Source: Porphyromonadaceae bacterium UBA7048 (GTDB lineage: Bacteria > Bacteroidota > Bacteroidia > Bacteroidales > Muribaculaceae). From it: DNA of 14,964 bases. The position numbers and the translations under genes are program-made. The DNA lies in assembly GCA_002493945.1 (NCBI GenBank), contig DLAL01000085.1, forward strand, positions 166,790 to 181,753, read 5' to 3'. Positions within the stretch are counted from its first letter, which is position 1; each line of letters opens with the position of its first letter. Positions 1 through 8,389 of the stretch are shown here, piece after piece. The notes under the pieces were generated by a model. That model was given only the letters and a program-made list of their open reading frames with translations, ran no database searches and was not told where the DNA came from.

Positions 1-61
1 CGTGACGACGGGTAATTTTTTTTTTTGCTCTCCACTTTACCAGACCCTGCTCTCTGAAATA

Positions 62-244
62 AGACAGGAGGACAGTAGTACAATTACTCCTACTGTTCCT
101 CCTGTTCTACTGTCTGAAAAATAAGACAGGAGGACAGCAGTACAATTACTCCTACTGTTCCTCCTGTTCTACTGTCTGAAAAATGAGACAGGAGGACAGC
201 AGTACAATTACTCCTACTGTTCCTCCTGTTCTACTGTCTGAAAA
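62..244 (-). repeat. Three 62-bp tandem repeats, each a terminator-like hairpin
   Basis: Three nearly identical units of exactly 62 bp start at 62, 124 and 186. They differ only at unit position 15 (T in the first copy, C in the other two) and at the unit boundaries. Within each unit a 17-nt arm, AGACAGGAGGACAG(T/C)AG, pairs with a downstream arm of the same unit across an 11-nt loop, leaving two single-base bulges. Read on the minus strand, the stem is followed directly by TATTTTT or CATTTTT in the complete copies, which is the layout of an intrinsic terminator. The array begins about one base beyond the stop codon of the minus-strand gene ending at 246, so it would form the 3' end of that transcript. 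The T-to-C change keeps pairing as G-U in minus-strand RNA but would be an A-C mismatch in plus-strand RNA. A degenerate partial copy may lie at about 46-61. Termination is inferred; the repeat structure is seen directly. Confidence 0.85.
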
Positions 245-245
245 T

Positions 246-1628
246 TTATTTGCGGATGAATTTGCGTCCTGCCGAAATATAGATGCCGGCAGGAAGTGCG
301 TTGATATCGGCGTCGGAAGCGTCGCGGATGACGGGGATACCCTGAAGATTATAGACAGTACGGACGTCAGCGCCGTTGCCGACAGTGACATCCTCTATGC
401 CTGCGTTCACGTCGATATATTCTTCGTAGACGGTGCGCATCTCAGGGGTATACTCCTCGGTCTCGTAGTCATAGTTTGAAGTCGTGTATTCGACGATATT
501 GCCGTTGTCATCGTAGATATAATCATACTTCACGGCTGCAGCGAGATAGAGTGTCTCGGGATCGTCCTCGCCGGACTCATGGATAGCCTCGAGAACTATA
601 TTTCCGTGATCGTCGAATACGACTTCCTCCTTGCCCTGCCATGTGGGGTCAGTGCCGATCTCACCGCTGTCCCAGTCGAAGAATTCAGTGGAGAAGACCG
701 TGTAGCTGCCATTGGCGTCGGTGGTGGTGCGGACAGTCAAGATGCCGACTTCATTGGGGTCGAGGGAAGTTTCCTTCATAGTGTAGTCGGCAGCATTTTC
801 GGCGGAATACTCCACAAATACATGGCCGTCAAGCTCGAGTTCCGACTCCTCGTCTTCCTGATAATAGACCGAGAAAGCCGACACACGGTTGTTGCCTGCC
901 ACGAGCGAGTAGATGTCGTCGGCCACGAGCTGGCCGTCGGTGGCTGCCCACTCGATATCGCCATAGGACATGTTCTCCGAGGGCTGCCAGTCGGCGTCGT
1001 CAGCAGTGCCATAGTTGGAGTAAGGATGGAACTCCACGGCCTGGCCCGTCTCTTCGTCGTATGTCCAGTCATAGCGGTAGCCTGGCACCATAGTGTCCCA
1101 GATGGGGAGCGAGACGAGGACAGAAGTGATATTGCCCTTATCATCACGGGTGATGTCGTTGGTCTGACAGTAGGGGTTGGTCGCCCACGACTCGCCGTCG
1201 AAGCTGTAGCCCATACGCGAGGTGAAGTAGTCGGGCACCTTGGTGTCCCACTCGAAGACGAGACGCGAGTCCGGCATCCACTCCTCGCCGTCCTCCGAAT
1301 ACTCCACTTCCGAGGTGAGGACACGGCCGAGTTCGTCGTATGTGCTGACCGTACGCGAATACTCGCCGTCCATGTCGACAGTTTCGGAGAGGGTGTTGCC
1401 TGCTGCATCGTACGTGAAGGCTACGCTACCGAGAAGGAACCATTCGCCATCTTCGTACATGTAGTCAGTCTGCGAGAGGGGCCTGAACACGGGAGATGTC
1501 CTGGGAGCCTTGCGCTCGATGGCGGCTTTGCGCATCTTTGTACTCTTGGCTTTGATGAAACGGGGTCCTGCCGCCGCACCCGATGCGACGAAGAGGCACA
1601 GAAGAGAAGTCAGGTAAAGTTTTTTCAT
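246..1628 (-). CDS. Secreted YD-repeat-like protein with T9SS-like C-terminal tail
   Basis: Predicted exported protein of 460 residues. I place the start at the ATG at 1628, giving MKKLYLTSLLCLF; two more in-frame codons beginning with TTG lie upstream but are not needed. The N-terminus is a clear signal peptide (KK, a hydrophobic stretch, then small residues to about residue 20). The body has scattered YD/RHS-like motifs, such as FTYDAAGNTLSE, STYDELGRVL, FDDHGNIVLEA and YDYIYDDNGNIVEY, separated by Trp/Tyr- and acid-rich segments. This suggests a beta-rich repeat fold on the cell surface or secreted. The last ~50 residues (VYNLQGIPV then ALPAGIYISAGRKFIRK) resemble the type A sorting tail of the Por/type IX secretion system. 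No enzymatic motif is visible and the substrate or partner is unknown. It is apparently a single-gene transcript: its own promoter lies at 1664-1694 and the hairpin array follows its stop. Confidence 0.85.
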   Translation of the reverse strand: MKKLYLTSLLCLFVASGAAAGPRFIKAKSTKMRKAAIERKAPRTSPVFRPLSQTDYMYEDGEWFLLGSVAFTYDAAGNTLSETVDMDGEYSRTVSTYDELGRVLTSEVEYSEDGEEWMPDSRLVFEWDTKVPDYFTSRMGYSFDGESWATNPYCQTNDITRDDKGNITSVLVSLPIWDTMVPGYRYDWTYDEETGQAVEFHPYSNYGTADDADWQPSENMSYGDIEWAATDGQLVADDIYSLVAGNNRVSAFSVYYQEDEESELELDGHVFVEYSAENAADYTMKETSLDPNEVGILTVRTTTDANGSYTVFSTEFFDWDSGEIGTDPTWQGKEEVVFDDHGNIVLEAIHESGEDDPETLYLAAAVKYDYIYDDNGNIVEYTTSNYDYETEEYTPEMRTVYEEYIDVNAGIEDVTVGNGADVRTVYNLQGIPVIRDASDADINALPAGIYISAGRKFIRK

Positions 1629-1663
1629 AATCAATATTTCAGTATCATTTTGGAATAGGAGCG

Positions 1664-1694
1664 CAAAATTAATAATTCTTTTTCATTCTGCAAA
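1664..1694 (-). promoter_or_regulatory. Bacteroidota-type promoter for the YD-repeat-like gene
   Basis: On the minus strand, TTTG (complement of 1691-1694) is followed by exactly 19 nt and then TAATTTTG (complement of 1664-1671). This matches the Bacteroidota primary sigma-factor pattern TTTG-N19-21-TAnnTTTG at every defined base. Transcription would start a few bases downstream, giving a leader of roughly 30 nt before the ATG at 1628. Confidence 0.8.
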
Positions 1695-1741
1695 ATATTC
1701 GTCAAATAAGTTTACCGTATGACAGGAGAGCCTGATATACA

Positions 1742-1779
1742 GCAAATGGCCGCCTTCTCAGGAAGATGCGGCCATTTGC
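1742..1779 (-). terminator. Hairpin terminator after the Ig-like repeat gene
   Basis: A perfect 12-bp inverted repeat, GCAAATGGCCGC / GCGGCCATTTGC, flanks a 14-nt loop that itself contains a CTTC/GAAG mini-stem. It starts 23 nt beyond the stop of the large gene ending at 1803 and upstream of the next promoter. There is no strong T-tract on the minus strand, so the terminator call rests on the stem and its position. Confidence 0.6.
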
Positions 1780-1802
1780 GTTATTGAATCAGAGAGTTGT
1801 CT

Positions 1803-4800
1803 TTACTTCACCAGGAGCTTGACGCCGTTGATGACATAGATGCCGGGAGTGAGGGTGGAGATGACTGCCTTGTCGGCCGTATGCATCACCTCTATGCCGT
1901 CGACGGTGTAGATGTGGAAGAGACCGTCGGATGCGATGGTGATACCGGCGATACCGCTGTCCTTGATGGTGTAGGTCAGAGTGAACGCGGGGCTCTCGCG
2001 GCCATCGTCGCCCAGCATGAAGTAGCCTGCGGGGAACGATATGACGTAAGTGCCTTCTTCGGTGTAGGTCTGTCCGAGCGGCTGTTCCATCTGATTTAAT
2101 TCGATGCCCCATCCTGCGTCGGGAAGAGTGATGGCTTCGCCGCCGTCGATGGAGAGAGTTGCCTTGCCCATACCGCCGCCTACGCTTTCTTCGTCAGTGA
2201 AGGTAATCTCGATGTTAGAGAGAGCGTCAACGAATCCTTCTGCGGGGTCGGTGGTGTAGTTGAGCACCTCGGCACCGGCGATGACGTAGGTGAACGAAAG
2301 TGCCGGCGAGGGATCGCCGTTATCACCGAGGTTGAAGTAGCCCTCGGGGAAGTCGAGCACGTAGGTTCCGGCTTCGGTGTATTCCTGCGGAAGATGGACA
2401 GTGGCCATATTCCAGATGTCCCAGTCAAGGTCGGCATCGCCGAGCTTGATGCGGTCGCCGCCGTCGATGGTGAGACCGGGAGCACCGCTGCCAAGACCGA
2501 TTGAGTCATAGTCGGGGAATATAATCTCGATGTCCTTGGGCAGTACGGTGACGGTGCCGGGAACGGGAGTGAGCTGAACGTTCACCTCGTCAGAGAGACC
2601 GCCTCCGTCAACATCGAACGCAAGGGTCATGGCAGCGCCCTGCTGTGAGCTGAATTCCTCGTCAATCACAAAGTAGCCCTGCGGCACGATGAGCATGTAT
2701 CCGCCTTCTTCGGTAATCTCGGTGTCAAGTGTGAGCGTGACGCTGGTGCACTTGCTTCCGAGTTCGGTCTCTGCGGCTTCCCAGGATTCCACTCGGGCCA
2801 CTACAGTCTGATTGCGGCTCACCACGTAAGCGTCGCCTACGGCGTTGTAATACGAGAAGTTGATGCCGCGTTCAGAAGAAGCGACGAACTGCCTGACAGA
2901 CTTGTAGGGAGTCTCACCGACGACAGCAAGGTCATATTCGGCATAAGCGCCGGCATATTCGTAGACATAGTAGAAGTATGTGTTCTCCTCTTTGCCGAGG
3001 TTACCGAGGACACGGCGTCCGTCCACGTCGGTGGCTACGAAGGATATGTCGAGAGCACTTGTGAGGGACTCCATGAAACTCTCGCTGACGGTGAGAGTCC
3101 ACTGCGACGAGTACATGAGGCCTTGGTATTCCTCTCCGTCAATAGCGGTGATGGCCTCGAAGGGATGCGTAGAGCCCATGCCGATATTGATGAACGTGGT
3201 TTCGGCGTCCATATGCACCTGACCGGTATATGTGAGAGTGAATACACACTGGCCGGCGGACAGGGTGGTGCCGGGGACCGGATCAATCGACACAAGAGTA
3301 TCCTCGCTGTAGATGTAAGGAGCTGTGCCGCCCTGCCACTGCACATATGCCGTGCCGAGAGGCTCTGCACCGCTTCCGTAACGGGAGTCGGCCTCCGACT
3401 CCCATGCGGTGACGTTCATGCGGTAGGTGTGTCCGCGATAGAGCTTGTAGTTGCCGTACACTTCGGCGGTGAAGCCGCCGTTCTCGCTGCGCCTGAACCA
3501 TGACATGCTCTTGATGACTGCCTCGTCGGGATTGTCAGGATTCATATCCTCGATTTCGTATGTCAGATAGAGTTCAGGATAGGTATCGTCATAGTTGGTG
3601 GCGATGTCTATGATCATGCCCTGAGTGATGGACTCGATGAGCGAACCTGCCTTAGGATCGGAGTAGGTGATGACGAATGCGTCGTAGGTGGCCTGCACGT
3701 CGATATTGTGGTCGTAGCCGTCGGTGCATGAGAGACCGTCGAGGGTGAGGGTCACGCCTGACTTGCCCTTGACTTCCTGAGGAACTGCAAATGTGAAGGT
3801 AGCTTCCTGACCGTCGGACGAAGCGCCGCTGACGGTGGCGTCGGACTTGGCCACTACAGCCGAGCCGTCGGCCCATGAGAACCTGAATCCGGTGAAGCTG
3901 ATGGACTTCAGAGGCGAGAGATAGACCGAAACCTCGTCGACACCCTTGAGAGATGCGCCATTGGCGGGCTCGAACTCCGAAACGATGTTGACACGTTCAA
4001 GTTCCTGATAGGCCGGACCCCACGAATAGGAACCGATGGTGCCCTGTCCTTCGCTTGCGACCGGGTTGCCGAACTCGTCGACAACTCCGACAAGACGGAG
4101 GTCGACCATACTGTACGTGGCATCGGGATAGAGGGGCGTCATGACTGCCGGAGTGCGCAGCTTGCCGGTAAGGTCGGCGATGATGGTGCGCTTGTCTTCG
4201 GAGAGGGTCGGTTTGATGACCTCGTAATAGAACTCGCCGTCGGCGCCTTCGACATTACCCCAGCCGAATGTACAGGCAGTGGTTTCGGAGAGCGAGAGTT
4301 CGCCGTCGAAAGTGAGCTGTACTAAACCGTCAGGATCGCCGGGTGCATAGTATGAATATATCGTAGCAGGAACTTTCTCGCTGATGCAGCGTACGGGAAC
4401 CGAGCCGCAGGCGAAATTGAACGTGTAGTCCTTAGGTGTGGCGGAAGCATCAGAAGCTGCCTTGACATCCTTCAGGGTCACGGTGACAGGATCGCCGGGA
4501 TTGATGGTGCCTGCCTGAATATGTGACTTGAGGACGGCGAAGACACCGACCGTAGCGATATTGGCGGTCTTATTGTAAGCCACGGGGACATCAGCGGAAA
4601 CTGTGCCGCAGGTGATGTTGGCTTCAGCCGACAGGGTCACGTTCTGATTGAACTTCACCTCGAAGCTGGAGTAGTTGGCGAAGTTGAAAGGCGCACCTTC
4701 GTCGGGGATGGTATATATCACGTCGAGAGGCTGTGCCACCACTCCGTCCATAAAGAATGTGACGTCGTTGCCGGACATCAGGAACCGGGCATACAGATAA

Positions 4801-5123
4801 TAAGTAGTGCCGGCCTCGACCTGATAAGAATACTTCTGCCGCGTACCGTCGTAGCCGAGATAAGTGTCAGGGACAGCATTTGTATAGGCAGCGTCGAGAT
4901 AAAGTCCTATCTCGCTGCCGCCGAGCTTGATCAATGTGCCTGACGATGAAGGAGTGATGGTACCTGTAATCTTGCCCATCGGCGTAGCGTAGGTCTTGCC
5001 TATCTCCACCTCACCCAGATCGGTTTCGGCAGCCTGCGCAGCAGCCACACCACAGATAAGAGCAAGCACGAGCATCCACAGGCCTGCAAAGCCTCTGACG
5101 AATGATGTAAAATGCTTTTTCAT
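1803..5123 (-). CDS. Large secreted Ig-like repeat protein with T9SS-like tail
   Basis: Predicted exported protein of 1106 residues. The ATG at 5123 gives MKKHFTSF and then a long hydrophobic core ending AAAQAAE near residue 32, a typical signal peptide. The body looks like a string of beta-sandwich domains. At about residues 130-235 and again near 380-480 there are segments with an F/Y-x-P-x-x-GA pattern and FNQ/SPL strands, as in bacterial Ig-like (Big_5/SbsA) domains. Near the C-terminus two clearly homologous ~103-residue units occur (about 844-947 and 950-1054), sharing a YTE-x-GTY...FP-x-GYF-x-LGD motif; a weaker third copy (EEGGYMLIVPQGYF) precedes them. The last ~50 residues (IYTVDGIEV then TLTPGIYVINGVKLLVK) resemble a type IX secretion sorting tail. 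It is probably a surface or secreted adhesin-like protein; no catalytic motif is seen. Its ATG overlaps the stop of the upstream gene (ATGA), suggesting translational coupling, and I see no separate promoter. Confidence 0.85.
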   Translation of the reverse strand: MKKHFTSFVRGFAGLWMLVLALICGVAAAQAAETDLGEVEIGKTYATPMGKITGTITPSSSGTLIKLGGSEIGLYLDAAYTNAVPDTYLGYDGTRQKYSYQVEAGTTYYLYARFLMSGNDVTFFMDGVVAQPLDVIYTIPDEGAPFNFANYSSFEVKFNQNVTLSAEANITCGTVSADVPVAYNKTANIATVGVFAVLKSHIQAGTINPGDPVTVTLKDVKAASDASATPKDYTFNFACGSVPVRCISEKVPATIYSYYAPGDPDGLVQLTFDGELSLSETTACTFGWGNVEGADGEFYYEVIKPTLSEDKRTIIADLTGKLRTPAVMTPLYPDATYSMVDLRLVGVVDEFGNPVASEGQGTIGSYSWGPAYQELERVNIVSEFEPANGASLKGVDEVSVYLSPLKSISFTGFRFSWADGSAVVAKSDATVSGASSDGQEATFTFAVPQEVKGKSGVTLTLDGLSCTDGYDHNIDVQATYDAFVITYSDPKAGSLIESITQGMIIDIATNYDDTYPELYLTYEIEDMNPDNPDEAVIKSMSWFRRSENGGFTAEVYGNYKLYRGHTYRMNVTAWESEADSRYGSGAEPLGTAYVQWQGGTAPYIYSEDTLVSIDPVPGTTLSAGQCVFTLTYTGQVHMDAETTFINIGMGSTHPFEAITAIDGEEYQGLMYSSQWTLTVSESFMESLTSALDISFVATDVDGRRVLGNLGKEENTYFYYVYEYAGAYAEYDLAVVGETPYKSVRQFVASSERGINFSYYNAVGDAYVVSRNQTVVARVESWEAAETELGSKCTSVTLTLDTEITEEGGYMLIVPQGYFVIDEEFSSQQGAAMTLAFDVDGGGLSDEVNVQLTPVPGTVTVLPKDIEIIFPDYDSIGLGSGAPGLTIDGGDRIKLGDADLDWDIWNMATVHLPQEYTEAGTYVLDFPEGYFNLGDNGDPSPALSFTYVIAGAEVLNYTTDPAEGFVDALSNIEITFTDEESVGGGMGKATLSIDGGEAITLPDAGWGIELNQMEQPLGQTYTEEGTYVISFPAGYFMLGDDGRESPAFTLTYTIKDSGIAGITIASDGLFHIYTVDGIEVMHTADKAVISTLTPGIYVINGVKLLVK
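1962..2590 (-). repeat. Two tandem ~103-residue domain repeats inside the large secreted protein
   Basis: Two successive coding units (about 2282-2590 and 1962-2272) translate to similar domains. Each ends with an EYTEAGTYVLDFPEGYF- or TYTEEGTYVISFPAGYF-type strand, then LGD(N/D)G, SPA and a TY(V/I)I strand. The match is clear at protein level but diverged in DNA, so this is an old domain duplication. A more degenerate unit precedes them at about 2610-2750. Confidence 0.75.
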
Positions 5124-6100
5124 TGCGTTTGGTTTAGATTAATAATGTATGCGGATGAGGTGACAGTGCCTTCGGCCGCGCGGGCCACGATGCGCGAATC
5201 CACGCATACGATGACGGGAGCACCGTCGGCACCTGCAGCCACAGGAGCCGAAACACCAGCTTCGTCATCCGTAGAGCCGTTGATGCCGCAGCGGTTGGCG
5301 TTGAGGACGCGGAGCGTGCCCGAGTCGATGAGCATGAGAGTTATGTCGCAGTTTTCAGCTTTGGCTACGCTCGAGGGAAGCTCGAACGAGATAGTGCCCG
5401 AGTAGGTCTCGCCTGCCTTCATCTGTGCCGGGATGAGGCCGCCCGTACCTGCGAAAGTCGTGCCGCACGTACCGCGCGCGACGTCATCTATGATATAGGG
5501 ATATACGGTGGAGCTGGCATAGATGCCTCCCTTGCCCCACTCGCCCAGGTCGGGGTCTTCGACGTTGGAAAGGTTGTTGTCCTGAAATGTCTCAAGGCTG
5601 TTCTCGGTGATTACGGCGAGGATGTTGACCGGCATGTTGGTCTTGTTCAGAGCCGAGCGGAAGTCGAAGTTCACGCTGACGGTCTTCGAAGCCTCGTCGA
5701 AAGCGGAGCTGAAACTGATTTCGCCGTCGGCCGGCTGAGCGAGCTCGTTGCGGAATACGTCAAGCCATGTGACGATGTCCTGACCGGTCTCGCTGTCCTT
5801 GTATCCGGCGCCTGAGAACATGTAGTCGCCGTTGTTGCTGACCATCGGATATACGATGTCGCCGCGGTTGATGCGGCCCGAAGGAGCGGCGTTCATGCCC
5901 AGGAATGCGGCGTAAGAGCCTACGCCGGCGCCGAGGGGATCGCTCTGATAAGCGCGGACAATGACGGGGAGGAGTTTGCCGGGATACAGTTTCCCGATAT
6001 TCTCGACTGCAAGGATACCTTGCGGACAATTGGGACACAGGGCGCCTGAGAACTCCTCGAGGACTATGCGGCGCGAAGGCTCGAAGGTGAGGTTGCGCAC
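5120..6100 (-). pseudogene. Omp28-like C-terminal part of a frameshifted secreted protein gene
   Basis: This 326-codon frame (GTG or similar at 6100) has no signal peptide and is almost certainly the 3' part of the gene whose 5' part lies at 6111-7988 in another frame. It begins RNLTFEPSRRIVLEEFSG and then ALCPNCPQG, a thioredoxin-like CxxC (Cys22, Cys25) as in the Omp28-related outer-membrane protein family. NxxPxGxxNRGD-like text (AAPSGRINRGD) and a beta-rich C-terminal half follow. Family members are secreted or outer-membrane proteins of Bacteroidota with no settled function. The frame reads back past 6100 as IRGEV, so the true join is near 6110-6116. The end is also odd: after GADGAPVIVCVDSRIVARAAEG the protein stops at SSAYIINLNQTQ, without the sorting tail its neighbours have. 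The stop overlaps the next gene's ATG (ATGA at 5120-5123). Confidence 0.75.
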
Positions 6101-7988
6101 TTCGCCGCGTATGGTGGAGCTGCGGAGTGACCATCCAGTCGTCGGATGTGCCGCCGGAGACGAACATCGAGTGGGCGGCCATGCACATGTCTGTCGAAGA
6201 GGTCGACTCGCGTGTTATGTTCCAGGGCAGACTGGCGGTGAAGCCCCATCCTGCCGGCACGGGAGCCGGAGCGAGGCGGTCGCCGTCGTAGAACATGAAG
6301 GAATTGTAGTCGCCGCAGTCGGAGATGAAGATGTTCTTGTCGTCGGACGACACCTGACGCACGTACGAGCCGTGATAGAGGAGCGAGATTTCCTCGTTGA
6401 AGCCCTCGCCCGACACATCGGAGACGGTGCCTGCCGGCACCACGAGGCGGTAGTCCGTGCCGCTGAAGAGATACTGCCCTGCGACGGGATAGAGCATGAT
6501 GCGGCGGTCGGCGGCGGCAACGTTGAGAGTCACGTAGGGCTCGTCCTCGCCGACGCGGTATAGAAGTGCCGAGGGAGCATCGGAGAGCCTGACATCGGCA
6601 TCGAAGGTGAGGATGACGGGGTCGGTGGTGGTATTGATGGCGCTCACCGATGCCTCGTCGGCAGGATATGAGCTGACGAGAGCCACGGGGTCGGAGCCGC
6701 GTCCGGTGAATGTGATGTTTATTTCGGGCGACACCTGGCCGCGGTCGCCTTTGAGGCGGATGAGACCGGCCGGGATATTGAGGGTGTACCTGACGCCTTT
6801 ACGGAGGTCACGCCCGCGGAAAGTGATGATGATGCGCTTGCCGTCGGCAGTCCAGCCGCCTGACTGCAGCGGCTGCCAGCTCTCCAGACCGTCCTCGGAC
6901 TTGCACGTAATCTTCGAGTACTGGCCATTGACCTCGACGTCGCGGTCGAACGTCAGCCGCACCTCGCGGAGCTTGGACATGACAGAGCCTGGCGCCGGCG
7001 AGACGGTGTAGGAATTGAGAAGGTTGACCTTGGCGGCAGCCTCGGAAAGAGGTTCGGAGAGTCTGAGAAGGTAGGACGTCTCGGGGCCGGTGATCATGAC
7101 CATGGTCAGGCCGTCGGTCGAGACAGACACGGGAAAGCCCGTATTCTGCATGCCGGTGCTCTCGAAGAAGTCGATTCCGTAGACCTGCCTGAAGATATCG
7201 GCCAGAGAGATATAGTAGTTGCCGTGACGGACGTACATATTGGCGTAAGGATTGCCTGCCGGCGCCTGAGCCAGAAGGGTGCCGTCATCGAGAATGGCAG
7301 AGCCTACGATGTCGTTCTCGCCGCTGCCGTCGAAAATCTCGATTTCGCCGCTGGCGATATTGTACTTATAAACGGCACGGAACTCGTTGCCGAACTCGCT
7401 GCCCGAGATAGGTTCGACCATGTAAGCCGAACCGGTGGCCCACTTGCCGCCGGCGCTCATTGACGGAGTCTCGACGAAGAGCAGATTCTTCCACTGGGGC
7501 GTCCAGGGAGCGGTGTCATTCTCGGTGAAGCCTATCATGCGGTATGTGGCTGTCTCGCGGTCGTATATATACGAGCAGAGCGACACGGGCATGAGATAGC
7601 TCACAGAAAGCGAACCGACGATGTACCGCCCGTCGGCCGAGATGCTGTACAGACAGTTCTGACGCTGGTCGAGGTGGGTCATGTCGAGCTCGGGAAGCCC
7701 GGGGAGGTCTATGAGTGAGCGCGAGGAGAGATCGTACATGACGGGGACGGCACCCCAGTTGAAGTCGGAGGGAGTGGCATATCCCACGGCATACTTGCCG
7801 TCAGGGGTGACGGAATTGAGACGTCCCGTCGCAGTTCCGGATGGCAGCGGAAGCGTGACCCAGTCGTTCAGCTCGCGCGACCAGAATGCGGGCTTGCTGA
7901 GGCACTCGCCCACTACGATGGAGCCGTCATCGGTTATGTCCGACACACCGGACGGTATTTGGGAAGGTTCGCTCACTCTGAAAAGCAA
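5760..7988 (-). pseudogene. N-terminally truncated, frameshifted beta-propeller/Ig-like secreted protein
   Basis: The frame is open for 742 codons, but only the first ~624 (7988 to about 6117) look like protein. Beyond the motif DDWMVTPQL the translation becomes Arg/Pro/Ser-rich out-of-frame sequence. Residues 1-320 hold HAF-type propeller motifs (VSDITDDGSIVVGE at 15-28, LNSVTPDGKYAVGYA near 57, LYSISADGRYIVGSL near 112). Residues ~325-432 and ~433-545 are two Ig-like Big_5-type domains (SPAPGSV...LTFDRDV; SSYPADEASV...LTFDADV). Residues ~547-624 are the start of a choice-of-anchor-J/cleaved-adhesin-like domain that breaks off at PQL. There is no signal peptide, the first usable start (TTG, 7988) directly follows a TAG, and no promoter is seen. 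The natural gene therefore began upstream of a break near 7970-7985 and continued into the Omp28-like part at 5120-6112. It is probably a pseudogene remnant or an assembly artefact. Confidence 0.75.
6098..6119 (-). other. Frameshift point, with probable internal deletion
   Basis: Reading the minus strand, the upstream frame is good through DDWMVTPQL (last codon 6119-6117). The downstream frame is good from about TIRGEVRNLTF (6115 onward). Removing one C from the CTCCACC stretch here would join them as PQLTIRGEV. The anchor-J-like domain normally continues for about 100 or more residues after PQL (family knowledge), so the join probably also marks a deletion and not only a 1-base slip. Confidence 0.65.
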
Positions 7989-8358
7989 CTATACTGCAGT
8001 AGAGTGCCCTATCGACATTACTTTTCTGCAGCAGTCCGCCACGCTGCCTGCATTCCAGATTACAGGCGACCTGACCATCTCGGACAAGTCGGGCGACACA
8101 TTCAAGGTACGCGTCATCTTCGACAGCGAGCACGCCGGCGTAGGCAGCCTCACAGACATCGAAGGCATCAACTACTCGGCCGTCACTCTGCGCTACAACT
8201 TCGCTGCGTCCACCAACGTGGCCGTATACTCCATAGCCGGCAATCAGGTGCTCAGCCGCACCGTATCGGGCAACGGCTCGATTGACCTCGGCACACTCCA
8301 CCGCGGCATCTACATCTACAATGCCGGCGGCACGACAGGAAAGCTCGTAGTACGCTGA
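7936..8358 (+). pseudogene. 5'-truncated C-terminal fragment of a secreted protein
   Basis: The plus-strand frame stays open from about 7681 to the TGA at 8356-8358. Everything before about 7980 is antisense to the propeller gene and does not look like protein. From SNYTAVECPIDITF (7984 on) it looks genuine: a short beta-rich stretch (ITGDLTISDKSGDTFKVRVIF) and then a T9SS-like tail (VAVYSIAGNQVLSRTV ... LHRGIYIYNAGG ... KLVVR). This is the last ~125 residues of a secreted protein related in architecture to its neighbours. Signal peptide, body and promoter are missing. ATG 7936 is given only as the nearest in-frame start; I doubt it is a real one. It is followed by the strong hairpin at 8390-8426. 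Gene identity is unknown. Confidence 0.6.
7965..7990. other. Head-to-head junction of two 5'-truncated genes
   Basis: Recognisable minus-strand coding (SEPSQIPSGVSDI) starts at about 7975 and runs left. Recognisable plus-strand coding (KSNYTAVECP) starts at about 7981 and runs right. Both genes lack their 5' parts and no intergenic space or promoter lies between them, so the sequence was joined here by inversion, deletion plus inversion, or misassembly. Confidence 0.6.
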
Positions 8359-8389
8359 TACGCGTCCGGCTTACCTTGGTCCACATAGC

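Noticed and set aside
16..26. Run of 11 T as the terminator tail of a gene to the left
   Set aside because: Too little sequence lies before it to find a stem, and it may be a contig-edge homopolymer; no call is made for 1-45.
62..244. CRISPR array
   Set aside because: The 62-bp units are contiguous and almost identical throughout; there are no unique spacers between short repeats and no cas genes nearby.
579..1658. Plus-strand 359-codon frame opposite the YD-repeat gene, and similar frames opposite guaB (8497-9423) and pfkA (13927-14733)
   Set aside because: All are mirror frames of well-supported minus-strand genes, without signal peptides, motifs or promoters.
7974..8006. Inverted repeat CACTCT / AGAGTG at the head-to-head junction as an invertase site
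   Set aside because: Only 6 bp with a 21-nt spacer, which is expected by chance, and no recombinase gene is in the window.
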